The notes beneath the pieces were generated by a model. It was not told the origin of the DNA, did no database searches, and worked only from the letters and a program-made list of their open reading frames with translations. From Streptomyces viridosporus (lineage in GTDB: Bacteria; Actinomycetota; Actinomycetes; Streptomycetales; Streptomycetaceae): a stretch of 48,654 bases of DNA. Below are positions 42,006 to 48,654 of this stretch, piece after piece (position 1 is the first letter of the stretch; the number at the start of each line of letters is the position of its first letter). Position numbers and translations under genes: made by a program. Where the stretch lies: NCBI RefSeq assembly GCF_002078235.1, contig NZ_MSGP01000081.1, forward strand, positions 1-48,654. The letters run 5' to 3'.

Positions 42006-43859
42006 ATGAGCACGCGACGACGCGCCGTACGGCGTTCCACGGCCGGATACCGTACGTCACTCCCCTGGCGGATCGTCACCGGCGTCGCCGAATTCCTGGA
42101 CCGGCGCACCGGCTGGGACAGACTGCCCGTCGTTGCGGGCCTGATGACGCTCCTCGGCCTGCGCGTCAGGCTCCGGCAGAAGAACCTCCACGACACCGGC
42201 CACTTGCCTTCGGTCAATCTGCCCGATCCGGCACCTCACTCCGCGAGCCACAGGGTCAACCGGACGGCCGACGGCAGCCACAACGATCTCGACGAGCCGC
42301 GCATGGGCATGGCGGGCAGCCGCTTCGGCCGGAACATCCCGCTCGACCGGATCGCCCCGGCCACGCCCGTGGACGTACTCGCGCCGCCGAACCCGCGCGA
42401 GGTCAGCCGCGCCGTGCTCACCCGAGACTCGCTGATCCCGGCCGAGTCGGTCAACTCCCTGGTCGCCGCCTGGCTGCAGTTCATGATCCGCGACTGGTTC
42501 AGCCACGGCACGAGCCCCACGGATCAGCCTTGGGAAGTACCGCTCATGGATGACGACCCGTGGCCGGAGAACCCCATGCGGATCATGCGGACACCAGAGG
42601 ACCCGACCCGCGACCCGCAGGCGCCGGCCGGGACGCCCGACACCCGTGTCAACGTCTCCTCCCACTGGTGGGACGCGTCCCAGATCTACGGGTCGAACGA
42701 GACGGAGCAGCGGCTGATGCGCACCGGCGAGCTGGGCAAGCTGCATCTGTGGGACGACGAGCAGTCGCCGTTCCCCTCGGACCCCTCCCGCGATCCTTCA
42801 CGGGTGCCCGGCTTCTGGCTGGGCCTCGCCATGATGCAGGATTTGTTCACCCGCGAGCACAACACGATCTGCGACCACCTGCACGCCGCGTACCCGTCCT
42901 GGGGCGACGAGGAACTGTTCCAACGCGCCCGGCTGGTCAACGCCGCTCTCCTCGCCAAGATCCACACCGTGGAGTGGACCCCGGCCGTGATCAGCCATCC
43001 CACCACCGTCAAGGCACTGCGCGCCAACTGGTGGGGCATCGCGGGCGAGCGCGTCCACAACCTCTTCGGCCGGATCAGCGACAGTGAGGTCATCAGCGGC
43101 ATCCCCGGCGGCGGGACGGACCACTACGGTGTCCCGTACGCGCTCACGGAGGAGTTCGTGGCGGTCTACCGCATGCATCCGCTCGTCCGCGACGCGTGGC
43201 ACCTGCGTTCCGTCGCCGACGACGCGACCCTGCGCCACTGCACCCTCCGCGACATCTCGGGTCCCGGGGCGCTGAAGGTCCTGGAGACCACGGGGATGGC
43301 CGATCTGCTCTACAGCTTCGGCACGCTCCACCCCGGACTGGTCACCCTGCACAACTTTCCCAAATTCCTGCAGGAGTTCGAGCGCCCGGACGGGCGTCTG
43401 CAGGATCTCGCCGCCACCGACATCCTGCGCTCGAGGGAGCTGGGCGTCCCCCGTTACAACGAGTTTCGGCGGCTGCTGCGGCTGAAGCCCGCGGAGAGCT
43501 TCGCGGAGCTGACGGATGATCCGGCGTGGGCCGAACAGGTCGAGCGGCTCTACGACGGCGACATCGAGAAGGTCGACCTCATGGTCGGGCTGTACGCGGA
43601 GAAGCTGCCGGCCGGATTCGCCTTCAGCGACACGGCGTTCCGCATCTTCATCCTGATGGCCTCACGCCGGCTGAACAGCGACCGCTTCTTCACCGAGTAC
43701 TACACCCCCGAGGTTTACTCCAGGGCCGGCATGGCCTGGATCGACGACAACAGCATGGTGACCGTGCTGCTGCGCCACCACCCCGAACTGCGCACGGCTC
43801 TCACGGGGCTGACGAACGCCTTCGTGCCATGGCGCACCGCCGGTGGGACGGGAACCTGA
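42006..43859 (+). CDS. Alpha-dioxygenase-like haem enzyme (animal peroxidase family)
   Basis: The 617-aa protein starts at the ATG at 42006. Key places match plant fatty-acid alpha-dioxygenase: distal His167 in IRDWFSHG, HWWDASQIYGSN at 220-231, RLVNAALLAKIHTVEWTPAV at 309-328 (plant RLVTxAVIAKIHTVEWT), GVPYALTEEFVAVYRMHPL with catalytic Tyr388 and proximal His391. Plant numbering is His163, Tyr386 and His389, so even the spacing fits. Such enzymes add oxygen at C2 of fatty acids and the product breaks to an aldehyde one carbon shorter. The gene follows a broken GMC oxidoreductase. Confidence 0.88.
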   Translation: MSTRRRAVRRSTAGYRTSLPWRIVTGVAEFLDRRTGWDRLPVVAGLMTLLGLRVRLRQKNLHDTGHLPSVNLPDPAPHSASHRVNRTADGSHNDLDEPRMGMAGSRFGRNIPLDRIAPATPVDVLAPPNPREVSRAVLTRDSLIPAESVNSLVAAWLQFMIRDWFSHGTSPTDQPWEVPLMDDDPWPENPMRIMRTPEDPTRDPQAPAGTPDTRVNVSSHWWDASQIYGSNETEQRLMRTGELGKLHLWDDEQSPFPSDPSRDPSRVPGFWLGLAMMQDLFTREHNTICDHLHAAYPSWGDEELFQRARLVNAALLAKIHTVEWTPAVISHPTTVKALRANWWGIAGERVHNLFGRISDSEVISGIPGGGTDHYGVPYALTEEFVAVYRMHPLVRDAWHLRSVADDATLRHCTLRDISGPGALKVLETTGMADLLYSFGTLHPGLVTLHNFPKFLQEFERPDGRLQDLAATDILRSRELGVPRYNEFRRLLRLKPAESFAELTDDPAWAEQVERLYDGDIEKVDLMVGLYAEKLPAGFAFSDTAFRIFILMASRRLNSDRFFTEYYTPEVYSRAGMAWIDDNSMVTVLLRHHPELRTALTGLTNAFVPWRTAGGTGT

Positions 43860-43967
43860 CTTGGGAACGGGGGGCAGGGCTTTGTCCCGTTGTTGAGTGC
43901 GTGGCTGTCTGTTGGTGTGTCGGGGCGTGGTGGGCCCGTGACCGAGACTGTGTTCAGGCCGTGGCGG

Positions 43968-44123
43968 GTCGGCCGGCGGCGGCGCAGTCCGTTCGCATGG
44001 GCCTGCCCGAATTCGGCGCACCACCGCCGGACCGTCTCACCGGAGACGATCACGCCGTGCTGCGGGAGCAGCTCCTCCACCTCGCGGAAGCCGAACGGGA
44101 GGCGGAAGCACAGCCACACGCAG
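43968..44123 (-). pseudogene. IS6-family transposase fragment
   Basis: The minus strand reads CVWLCFRLPFGFREVEELLP, then QHGVIVSGETVRRWCAEFGQ and AHANGLRRRRP. This is residues about 18-68 of IS6-type transposases (CVWLYFRFPLSFREVEELM). The catalytic core should follow but is missing. Confidence 0.8.
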
Positions 44124-44136
44124 GAGAATGAGCGGC

Positions 44137-45120
44137 ATGGCCATGGTGGAAGACATCGACGTCCGCAGCATGCAGCACTGCGAGACGACGGCGCTGGGCG
44201 TGCTGCTGCGGCATGAGGGGATCGACCTGTCCGAGCCCATGCTGTTCGGGCTCGGTTCCGGGCTGTCCTTCATCTACTGGGACAGCAAAGCCATGGGTTT
44301 TCCCTTCCTGGGAGGTCGGGTCAAGCCGTTCGAACTCACCAGGAACCTGGCCGCCGCCCTCGGGCTCGAGCTGCTGATCAGGGAGACCACCTCCCCGCGC
44401 AAGGCATGGCAGAACGTGGCGGTACCCCTCGACGCCGGTCGGCCGGTCGGCCTGCAACTCGACAGCTACCACCTGGACTACTTCAGCACCAAGGTGCACT
44501 TCGGCGGGCACGTCGTGGCCATGTACGGCTACGACGAACAGAACGCCTACCTGGTGGACACCGCCCCGCAGGGCGGAGCCGTCTCCACCAGCCTCGCCGG
44601 CCTGGCCAGAGCCAGGGCCGAGCACGGCCCCATGACCGCCAAACACCGCTCCTTCACCATCACAGCGCCCAGCAGCCCGACGCCACCGCCGAACCGGATC
44701 ATCCCCGCGATCAAGACCTGCGCCGACGCCTTCCTGAACCCGCCCATCGCGAACCTGGGCCACCGGGGCATCGAGAAGACCGCCGAGCAAGTGCCGAAGT
44801 GGCTGCAGCGCAGCAGCAGTCCGCAGGACGACCTGCCACGGGCCGCCGTCCTCATGGAGAGGGCCGGCACCGGCGGCGCCCTGTTCCGCAATCTCTACCG
44901 GGACTTCCTCGCCGAGTGCGCCCAACTGATCGACAGCAACCACCTGCGCACCGGCCACACCCTGTACACCGAAGCCGCCACCCTCTGGACACAGGTGGCC
45001 GCACTCATCGCGACAGCAGGCGAATCCGGTGACGCGAAGAACCTCGCACAGGCCGGCTCCCTCCTCCACGACCTCTCGCGCATCGAACGCGATGCGATGC
45101 AGGCACTCAGCCGGCTCTAG
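44137..45120 (+). CDS. BtrH-like protein with DUF4872
   Basis: The 327-aa protein is taken from the ATG at 44137, ten bases after GGAG; an ATG at 44128 is too close to it. Residues 1-150 are a BtrH N-terminal, papain-like domain: Cys15 in SMQHCETTALGVLL, GLGSGLSFIYW, His125 in VHFGGHVVAMYGYD and Asp141 in YLVDTAPQGG. Residues 150-327 are the all-helical DUF4872. BtrH moves a gamma-glutamyl side chain from a carrier protein in butirosin synthesis. No carrier protein or aminoglycoside gene is nearby, so this copy stands alone and its acyl donor is unknown. Confidence 0.85.
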   Translation: MAMVEDIDVRSMQHCETTALGVLLRHEGIDLSEPMLFGLGSGLSFIYWDSKAMGFPFLGGRVKPFELTRNLAAALGLELLIRETTSPRKAWQNVAVPLDAGRPVGLQLDSYHLDYFSTKVHFGGHVVAMYGYDEQNAYLVDTAPQGGAVSTSLAGLARARAEHGPMTAKHRSFTITAPSSPTPPPNRIIPAIKTCADAFLNPPIANLGHRGIEKTAEQVPKWLQRSSSPQDDLPRAAVLMERAGTGGALFRNLYRDFLAECAQLIDSNHLRTGHTLYTEAATLWTQVAALIATAGESGDAKNLAQAGSLLHDLSRIERDAMQALSRL

Positions 45121-45135
45121 CCTCGAAGGCTCGTG

Positions 45136-45164
45136 ACGGCCCACCGACTCCGTCGGTGGGCCGT
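45136..45164 (+). terminator. Intrinsic terminator after the BtrH-like gene
   Basis: ACGGCCCACCGAC (45136-45148) and GTCGGTGGGCCGT (45152-45164) pair perfectly over 13 bp with a 3-nt loop, followed by TTTC. It begins 15 bp past the stop. Confidence 0.88.
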
Positions 45165-45326
45165 TTTCGCGTCGTGGGCTGAGGCTGGGCAGGGCCGAGG
45201 CCCGAGTGTCGCTTCGGGGTGGCACCGTGGCACCGGGTTCCGCCGTTCCGGGTGCTGAGGTGCTGTCGCAGGGACGGGGAATCCGTCGGTCGGAAGCAGC
45301 CTGACAACGTGGTCGACAATTGCCCC

Positions 45327-45923
45327 ATGGATGTCACCGAGCTGCTCGAATCGGCTTCCCTCCTGGTCCCGGAAGAGGTCGCCACCGACAACGACATCAC
45401 GGTGCGAGACGTCTGGGACTACCTCGCCCACGACGAATGGCAGATCGCTCTGAGCCTGCTGGAGGAGCTCGGGGACGGACATCCGCTGCCCCTGACGTTC
45501 TGGGAGCAGCTTGCCGAGGCGGCTGAGCAGTTCCGCCTCGAGCGGAGCGCGACGTGGTGCCACTGGCGGTGCTCCGAGATCCGAAACGGGATGATCCGGG
45601 CGGACCTGACGCTCCGTTCAGCTGCAGAAGCGCGACGCAGGACACCGATTCCCGGTCACGGTGTTCTGCGGCCCATGTGGGACATCGGGTGCCTCTCACC
45701 CACCGGGGACGCTTCGGTGAGTATTGCCGGGCTCTGGGTCGAGGACATGCCCTTCCTGAAGCCCGGTGGTCGAGCCACCGTCCGTCTGGTTCCCCTCACC
45801 CCCTCGCACTGGAAGCACGTCGAAGTCGGCCAACGGATCAACATGCACGAGGACCGGACCGTGGCCGGCACCGCAGTCGTGCTGGAGGTTCACCTCCCTG
45901 CCACGGCCACGCCCACGAGATGA
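45327..45923 (+). CDS. Unknown 198-aa protein with a beta-barrel-like end
   Basis: The protein starts at the ATG at 45327. The N-terminal half is helical and acidic (MDVTELLESASLLVPEEVAT, WQIALSLLEELGDG). The C-terminal part (DASVSIAGLWVEDMPFLKPG, GRATVRLVPLTPSHWKHVEV, GQRINMHEDRTVAGTAVVLE) has the look of the beta-barrel domain of elongation factor Tu. I recall similar Streptomyces proteins annotated only as hypothetical. It is a single gene with no operon partner. Confidence 0.75.
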   Translation: MDVTELLESASLLVPEEVATDNDITVRDVWDYLAHDEWQIALSLLEELGDGHPLPLTFWEQLAEAAEQFRLERSATWCHWRCSEIRNGMIRADLTLRSAAEARRRTPIPGHGVLRPMWDIGCLSPTGDASVSIAGLWVEDMPFLKPGGRATVRLVPLTPSHWKHVEVGQRINMHEDRTVAGTAVVLEVHLPATATPTR

Positions 45924-45951
45924 CGCCGACTGCCCCGGACCCCCTCACTGG

Positions 45952-46130
45952 TGCAGGTATCTCCGTACTTCGTGGCGCAGGCAGGGGCCGGCGTCGTCGA
46001 GTTGGTGCAGCACGGCCTCGTGCGGACGCCCCCGGGCTCCGGCTCTCGGCCGCATCAGGAACCGGCGGTGGGCGGTCGGCTTCGAGATGCCGAAGCAGGG
46101 CGGCAGGGCGCGCCGGCCCCGGGCGCCTCC
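45952..46130 (-). pseudogene. IS5-family transposase fragment
   Basis: The minus strand reads RRALPPCFGISKPTAHRRFL, then GRPHEAVLHQLDDAG. It matches the middle of the N-terminal domain of an IS5-type transposase (RALPPCFGISKSTAHRRF, LHEAVLHQLDDAGL). It is cut after LDDAG, and directly before it lies the tandem repeat. Confidence 0.75.
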
Positions 46131-46140
46131 GCGCCTCCGT

Positions 46141-46188
46141 GTCTCCGTGTCTCCGTGTCTCCGTGTCTCCGTGTCTCCGTGTCTCCGT
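46141..46188. repeat. Six tandem copies of GTCTCCGT
   Basis: Six perfect head-to-tail copies of the 8-bp unit GTCTCCGT fill 46141-46188. Degenerate copies of the CTCCG core lie just before (46125-46140). It is a minisatellite-like tract at the edge of an IS5 fragment. Confidence 0.9.
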
Positions 46189-46201
46189 TGCGTCCGGAGT
46201 A

Positions 46202-46231
46202 TTGACGCCCGATGAAACAAGTCAATAGTTT
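46202..46231 (+). promoter_or_regulatory. Predicted promoter of the oxygenase/dehydrogenase operon
   Basis: TTGACG (46202-46207) and TAGTTT (46226-46231) are spaced by 18 bp, matching Streptomyces vegetative promoters. The stretch is AT-rich compared with its surroundings. The next long gene on this strand starts at 46550, giving a leader of about 310 nt. Confidence 0.55.
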
Positions 46232-46260
46232 CAGTATCTTCGACTCAGGGGGTGCTCCCT

Positions 46261-46338
46261 ATGGACCTCAGCGCAGCCGGCACCACCACGATCCGCTCCG
46301 GGAAGGGGCGTAGGCGCTGGAAGCGCGGCACCACCTAG
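46261..46338 (+). CDS. Possible 25-residue leader peptide
   Basis: The ATG at 46261, after CAGGGGG 10-15 bases upstream, opens a frame MDLSAAGTTTIRSGKGRRRW that ends after KRGTT at TAG. It is basic at the end (GKGRRRWKR) and lies inside the predicted leader. It may be a short translated peptide or chance. Confidence 0.3.
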   Translation: MDLSAAGTTTIRSGKGRRRWKRGTT

Positions 46339-46549
46339 CCACATGACCCGGATCACCGGCGGCATCGTCATCCCCACCTGGACGTCAGTACTCCGCGGCC
46401 CCGCCCGGGCACCGAGGCCGTGCCCGCCGGCTCTCGATCGCCATGCGGCTTCCGCAGTCGGAGGCGACCGCGGTGAGGCCGTCCACTTCTCCGACATGAC
46501 CGCTCGCACCGCGAGCTGGTGGCCGCGATTCCGACAGGAGGGATCACCC

Positions 46550-47491
46550 ATGGGTCGCTACAGTCGGCTCCGCCGCATCCGGCAGATGGATGCGCAGCAG
46601 GACTTCGAGCAGATCTACCGGTGGATCACCCACTACGAGTTCCCCCGCGACTATCTCCACGGGGCGTCGATCGCGTTCCTGCGCGACTACGGCGTCCCGC
46701 GCATCTCCCGGCTCCTGGACCGCACCCAGGAGTTCGAACGTGCCGGTCAGAAGCGGTATGACGACACGGTGCTGCTCATGTACGAGATGGTCCGCGAGGG
46801 GATGGACTCGGAGCACGGCCGGGCAGCCGCCCGCCACCTGAACCGCATACACGGCCGTTACCGGATCCCCAACGAGGACTTCCTCTACGTCCTGGCCACC
46901 ACGGTGGTGGGGCCGAAGCGGTGGATCGACCGGTTCGGCTGGCGGCGCCTGTCCGCGCAGGAGACCGAGAGTCTGGCGCTGGTGGGCCGGCGGATGGGCG
47001 AGATGATGGGCATCTCCGGCGTGCCCGACACCTACGCCGCGTTCGAGCGGTTCCACGACGACTACGAGCGGGAGATGTTCGCCTACGACCCCGCCAACCG
47101 CAGGGTCGCCGCGGCCACCCTGCGGATCCTGGCCTCCTGGTACCCGGCCCCGGTACGGCGGGCGGCGTCCCGGGTAGTGCTCGCCATCCTGGACGAACCA
47201 CTGCTGAAGGCGCTCGGCTTCCGCCCGGAGCCGCGTTGGCTGCGGGCCGCCGTCCACCGCGCGTTCCGCACCCGGGCCGCGCTGATCCGCCTGCTGCCCG
47301 GACGGCCGGAGCGGTTCCCGCGCAAGCCCGAGGCGCGCACCTACCCCTTCGGCTGGACCCTGGACGACCTGGGTCCGCACTGGGCGCACTCCCGTCCGCC
47401 GGCCCCGCTCCAGGACGAGACGTCACCGGAACGGGTCTCCGCTCCGGCACAGTCGTCCGTCCCTCGTGCTCCCCGTCAGGAGACCCGATGA
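46550..47491 (+). CDS. MpaB-family oxygenase (DUF2236-like haem protein)
   Basis: The 313-aa protein starts at the ATG at 46550 behind AGGAGGG. It has the DUF2236/MpaB pattern: a helical start, RYDDTVLLMYEMV near 69-81, and HLNRIHGRYRIPNEDFLYVL at 96-115, the conserved block that includes the His thought to bind haem in this group and in latex-clearing rubber oxygenases. The group splits carbon-carbon double bonds of isoprenoid chains; MpaB' does so in mycophenolic acid synthesis. Its stop overlaps the ATG of an aldehyde dehydrogenase gene, which could oxidise the aldehyde formed. Confidence 0.83.
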   Translation: MGRYSRLRRIRQMDAQQDFEQIYRWITHYEFPRDYLHGASIAFLRDYGVPRISRLLDRTQEFERAGQKRYDDTVLLMYEMVREGMDSEHGRAAARHLNRIHGRYRIPNEDFLYVLATTVVGPKRWIDRFGWRRLSAQETESLALVGRRMGEMMGISGVPDTYAAFERFHDDYEREMFAYDPANRRVAAATLRILASWYPAPVRRAASRVVLAILDEPLLKALGFRPEPRWLRAAVHRAFRTRAALIRLLPGRPERFPRKPEARTYPFGWTLDDLGPHWAHSRPPAPLQDETSPERVSAPAQSSVPRAPRQETR

Positions 47492-48654
47492 CCGACTCCG
47501 CCCCGGTCGCCGCGCCACGCGCCGCGACCTTCACCACCTACTCCCCCGCGACCGGCAAGCCGCTCGCCGAGCACCCGGTGAACGGGCCGGAAGAGGTCTC
47601 CCGCGCCGTGGCCCGGGCCCGGACCGTCCAGGTCGGCTGGGCGGCGCTGCCCGCGTCCCGGCGCCGTGACCACCTGCTGCGCTGGAAGAAGGCCCTCGCG
47701 ACCGACCTGGACGCCGTGGCCCGCACCATCGCCGAGGAGACCGGCAAGCCGGCCGGTGACGCCGCGCTGGAGGTCGTCCTCACGCTGGAGCACCTGGGCT
47801 GGGCCGCCCGCAACGCCGGACACGTGCTGCGCCGGCGGAAGGTGGGCACCGGACTGTTCACCGTCCACCAGCGGGCCTCGCTGGTGCACCGGCCGCTGGG
47901 CGTGGTCGGGGTGATCGGCCCCTGGAACTATCCCCTGTACACCCCGATGGGTTCCGTCGGTTACGCGCTGGCTGCGGGGAACGCCGTGGTCTTCAAGCCG
48001 TCCGAGCTGACCCCGGGCACCGGCGTCCTGCTGGCCGAGCTCCTGGACGCCGCCGTACCCGGTCATGCCGGGCTGCTCACCACCATCACCGGCGCGGCGT
48101 CCACCGGAGACGCCCTGGCCCGGTCCGGGGTCGACAAGCTGGCGTTCACCGGTTCGCCGGGGACGGCCCGCAAGGTGATGGCGGTGTGCGCCGAGACGCT
48201 GACGCCGTTCCTCGCCGAGTGCGGCGGGAAGGACGCGGTGATCGTCACCGCGGACGCGGACCTGGAGGCGGCCGCCGACGCGATCGTGTGGGGCGCGCTG
48301 AGCAACGCGGGCCAGACCTGTGCGGGGGTGGAGCGCGTCTACGCGGTGCGTGGGATTCACGCGGAGTTGTGCGAACGGGTGGTCGAGCGGGCCGGGGCGC
48401 TGCGCCCGGGTGCCGGGGCGGACTCCTCCTACGGCCCGATGACGCTTCCGGGCCAGGTCGCGATCGTCGAGCGGCATGTGACCGGTGCGGTCTCGGCGGG
48501 TGCGCGGGCCCTGCTGGGCGGACCCGAGTCGGTTCGCGCTCCGTATGTCGCGCCGGTCGTGCTGACCGGTGTTCCGGAGGACGCGGCGGCGATGGCGGAG
48601 GAGACCTTCGGGCCGGTCGTGGCGATCAACCCGGTGGCCGACGTGGACGAGGCG
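47488..48654 (+). CDS. Aldehyde dehydrogenase, cut at the window end
   Basis: The first 389 residues of an NAD(P)-dependent aldehyde dehydrogenase are visible. Catalytic and binding residues are all present: Asn147 in GVIGPWNYPLY, Lys170 in VVFKPSEL, Glu244 in LAECGGKDAV and nucleophile Cys278 in SNAGQTCAGVERV. The C-terminal EETFGPVVAINPV block is seen just before the edge, so 60-120 residues are missing. The start codon overlaps the oxygenase stop (ATGA), so both are made together. It converts an aldehyde, probably the oxygenase product, to a carboxylate. Confidence 0.93.
   Translation, partial: MTDSAPVAAPRAATFTTYSPATGKPLAEHPVNGPEEVSRAVARARTVQVGWAALPASRRRDHLLRWKKALATDLDAVARTIAEETGKPAGDAALEVVLTLEHLGWAARNAGHVLRRRKVGTGLFTVHQRASLVHRPLGVVGVIGPWNYPLYTPMGSVGYALAAGNAVVFKPSELTPGTGVLLAELLDAAVPGHAGLLTTITGAASTGDALARSGVDKLAFTGSPGTARKVMAVCAETLTPFLAECGGKDAVIVTADADLEAAADAIVWGALSNAGQTCAGVERVYAVRGIHAELCERVVERAGALRPGAGADSSYGPMTLPGQVAIVERHVTGAVSAGARALLGGPESVRAPYVAPVVLTGVPEDAAAMAEETFGPVVAINPVADVDEA

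Noticed and set aside
46141..46188. CRISPR array
   Set aside because: The 8-bp units are directly adjacent with no spacers; it is a tandem repeat. No other candidate array is present in the window.

Overview
The window is high-GC actinobacterial DNA and almost certainly Streptomyces. Third codon positions are strongly G/C. The genes include a GlcP-type glucose permease, a GH18 chitinase with a chitinase-type promoter repeat, DUF5937-ArsR and XRE-cupin regulators, NarL-type two-component genes and the DUF1469/DUF3618/DUF4235 membrane-stress set. Decayed insertion sequences (IS701, IS5, IS256, IS982, IS21, IS110, IS630, IS6 and several integrase-core elements) and the tail of a Streptomyces helicase-associated-domain gene point to a variable chromosome arm. 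That placement is inference.

Layout. 1-5660: IS701 pseudogene, acetyltransferase, two small secreted proteins (one tendamistat-like), a TTA-containing regulator, chitinase, IS remnants. 5649-9723: a translationally coupled permease/amidohydrolase/nitrilase operon, divergent from an XRE-cupin regulator across a perfect palindrome. 10000-12466: a tRNA-His-shaped cloverleaf lying at the predicted 5' end of the mRNA of a 766-aa protein I do not recognise; this is the best candidate for an undescribed system. 12534-19832: VOC protein, frameshifted ATP-grasp gene, two-component system, MFS exporter coupled to an FAD monooxygenase, second VOC protein. 19878-27560: a transposase graveyard holding an unknown gene, a STAS protein, DUF4287 and DUF998 genes and an acetyltransferase whose stop has been replaced by IS sequence. 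27810-31868: glcP, a second NCS1 permease and a blasticidin-S-deaminase-like enzyme. 32556-36266: DoxX protein, a cysteine-containing winged-helix regulator divergent from a DUF2231 gene, and a yybP-ykoY (manganese) riboswitch before a TMEM165/GDT1 transporter. 36423-45120: broken LysR gene divergent from a dehydrogenase/lumazine-binding-like fusion, layered IS debris, the DUF3618-DUF4235 pair, a degraded GMC oxidoreductase beside an intact alpha-dioxygenase-like haem enzyme, and a BtrH-like protein. 45327-48654: an unknown protein, an 8-bp tandem repeat in an IS5 remnant, and an MpaB-like oxygenase overlapping an aldehyde dehydrogenase cut by the window end.

Working units inferred from overlap and spacing: nitrile/amide uptake and hydrolysis (5649-9723), drug export plus oxidation (16562-19170), manganese export (35447-36266), membrane-stress proteins (39068-39852), and oxygenase plus aldehyde dehydrogenase (46202-48654). 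All calls come from reading the sequence and remembered family motifs; no database search was run.
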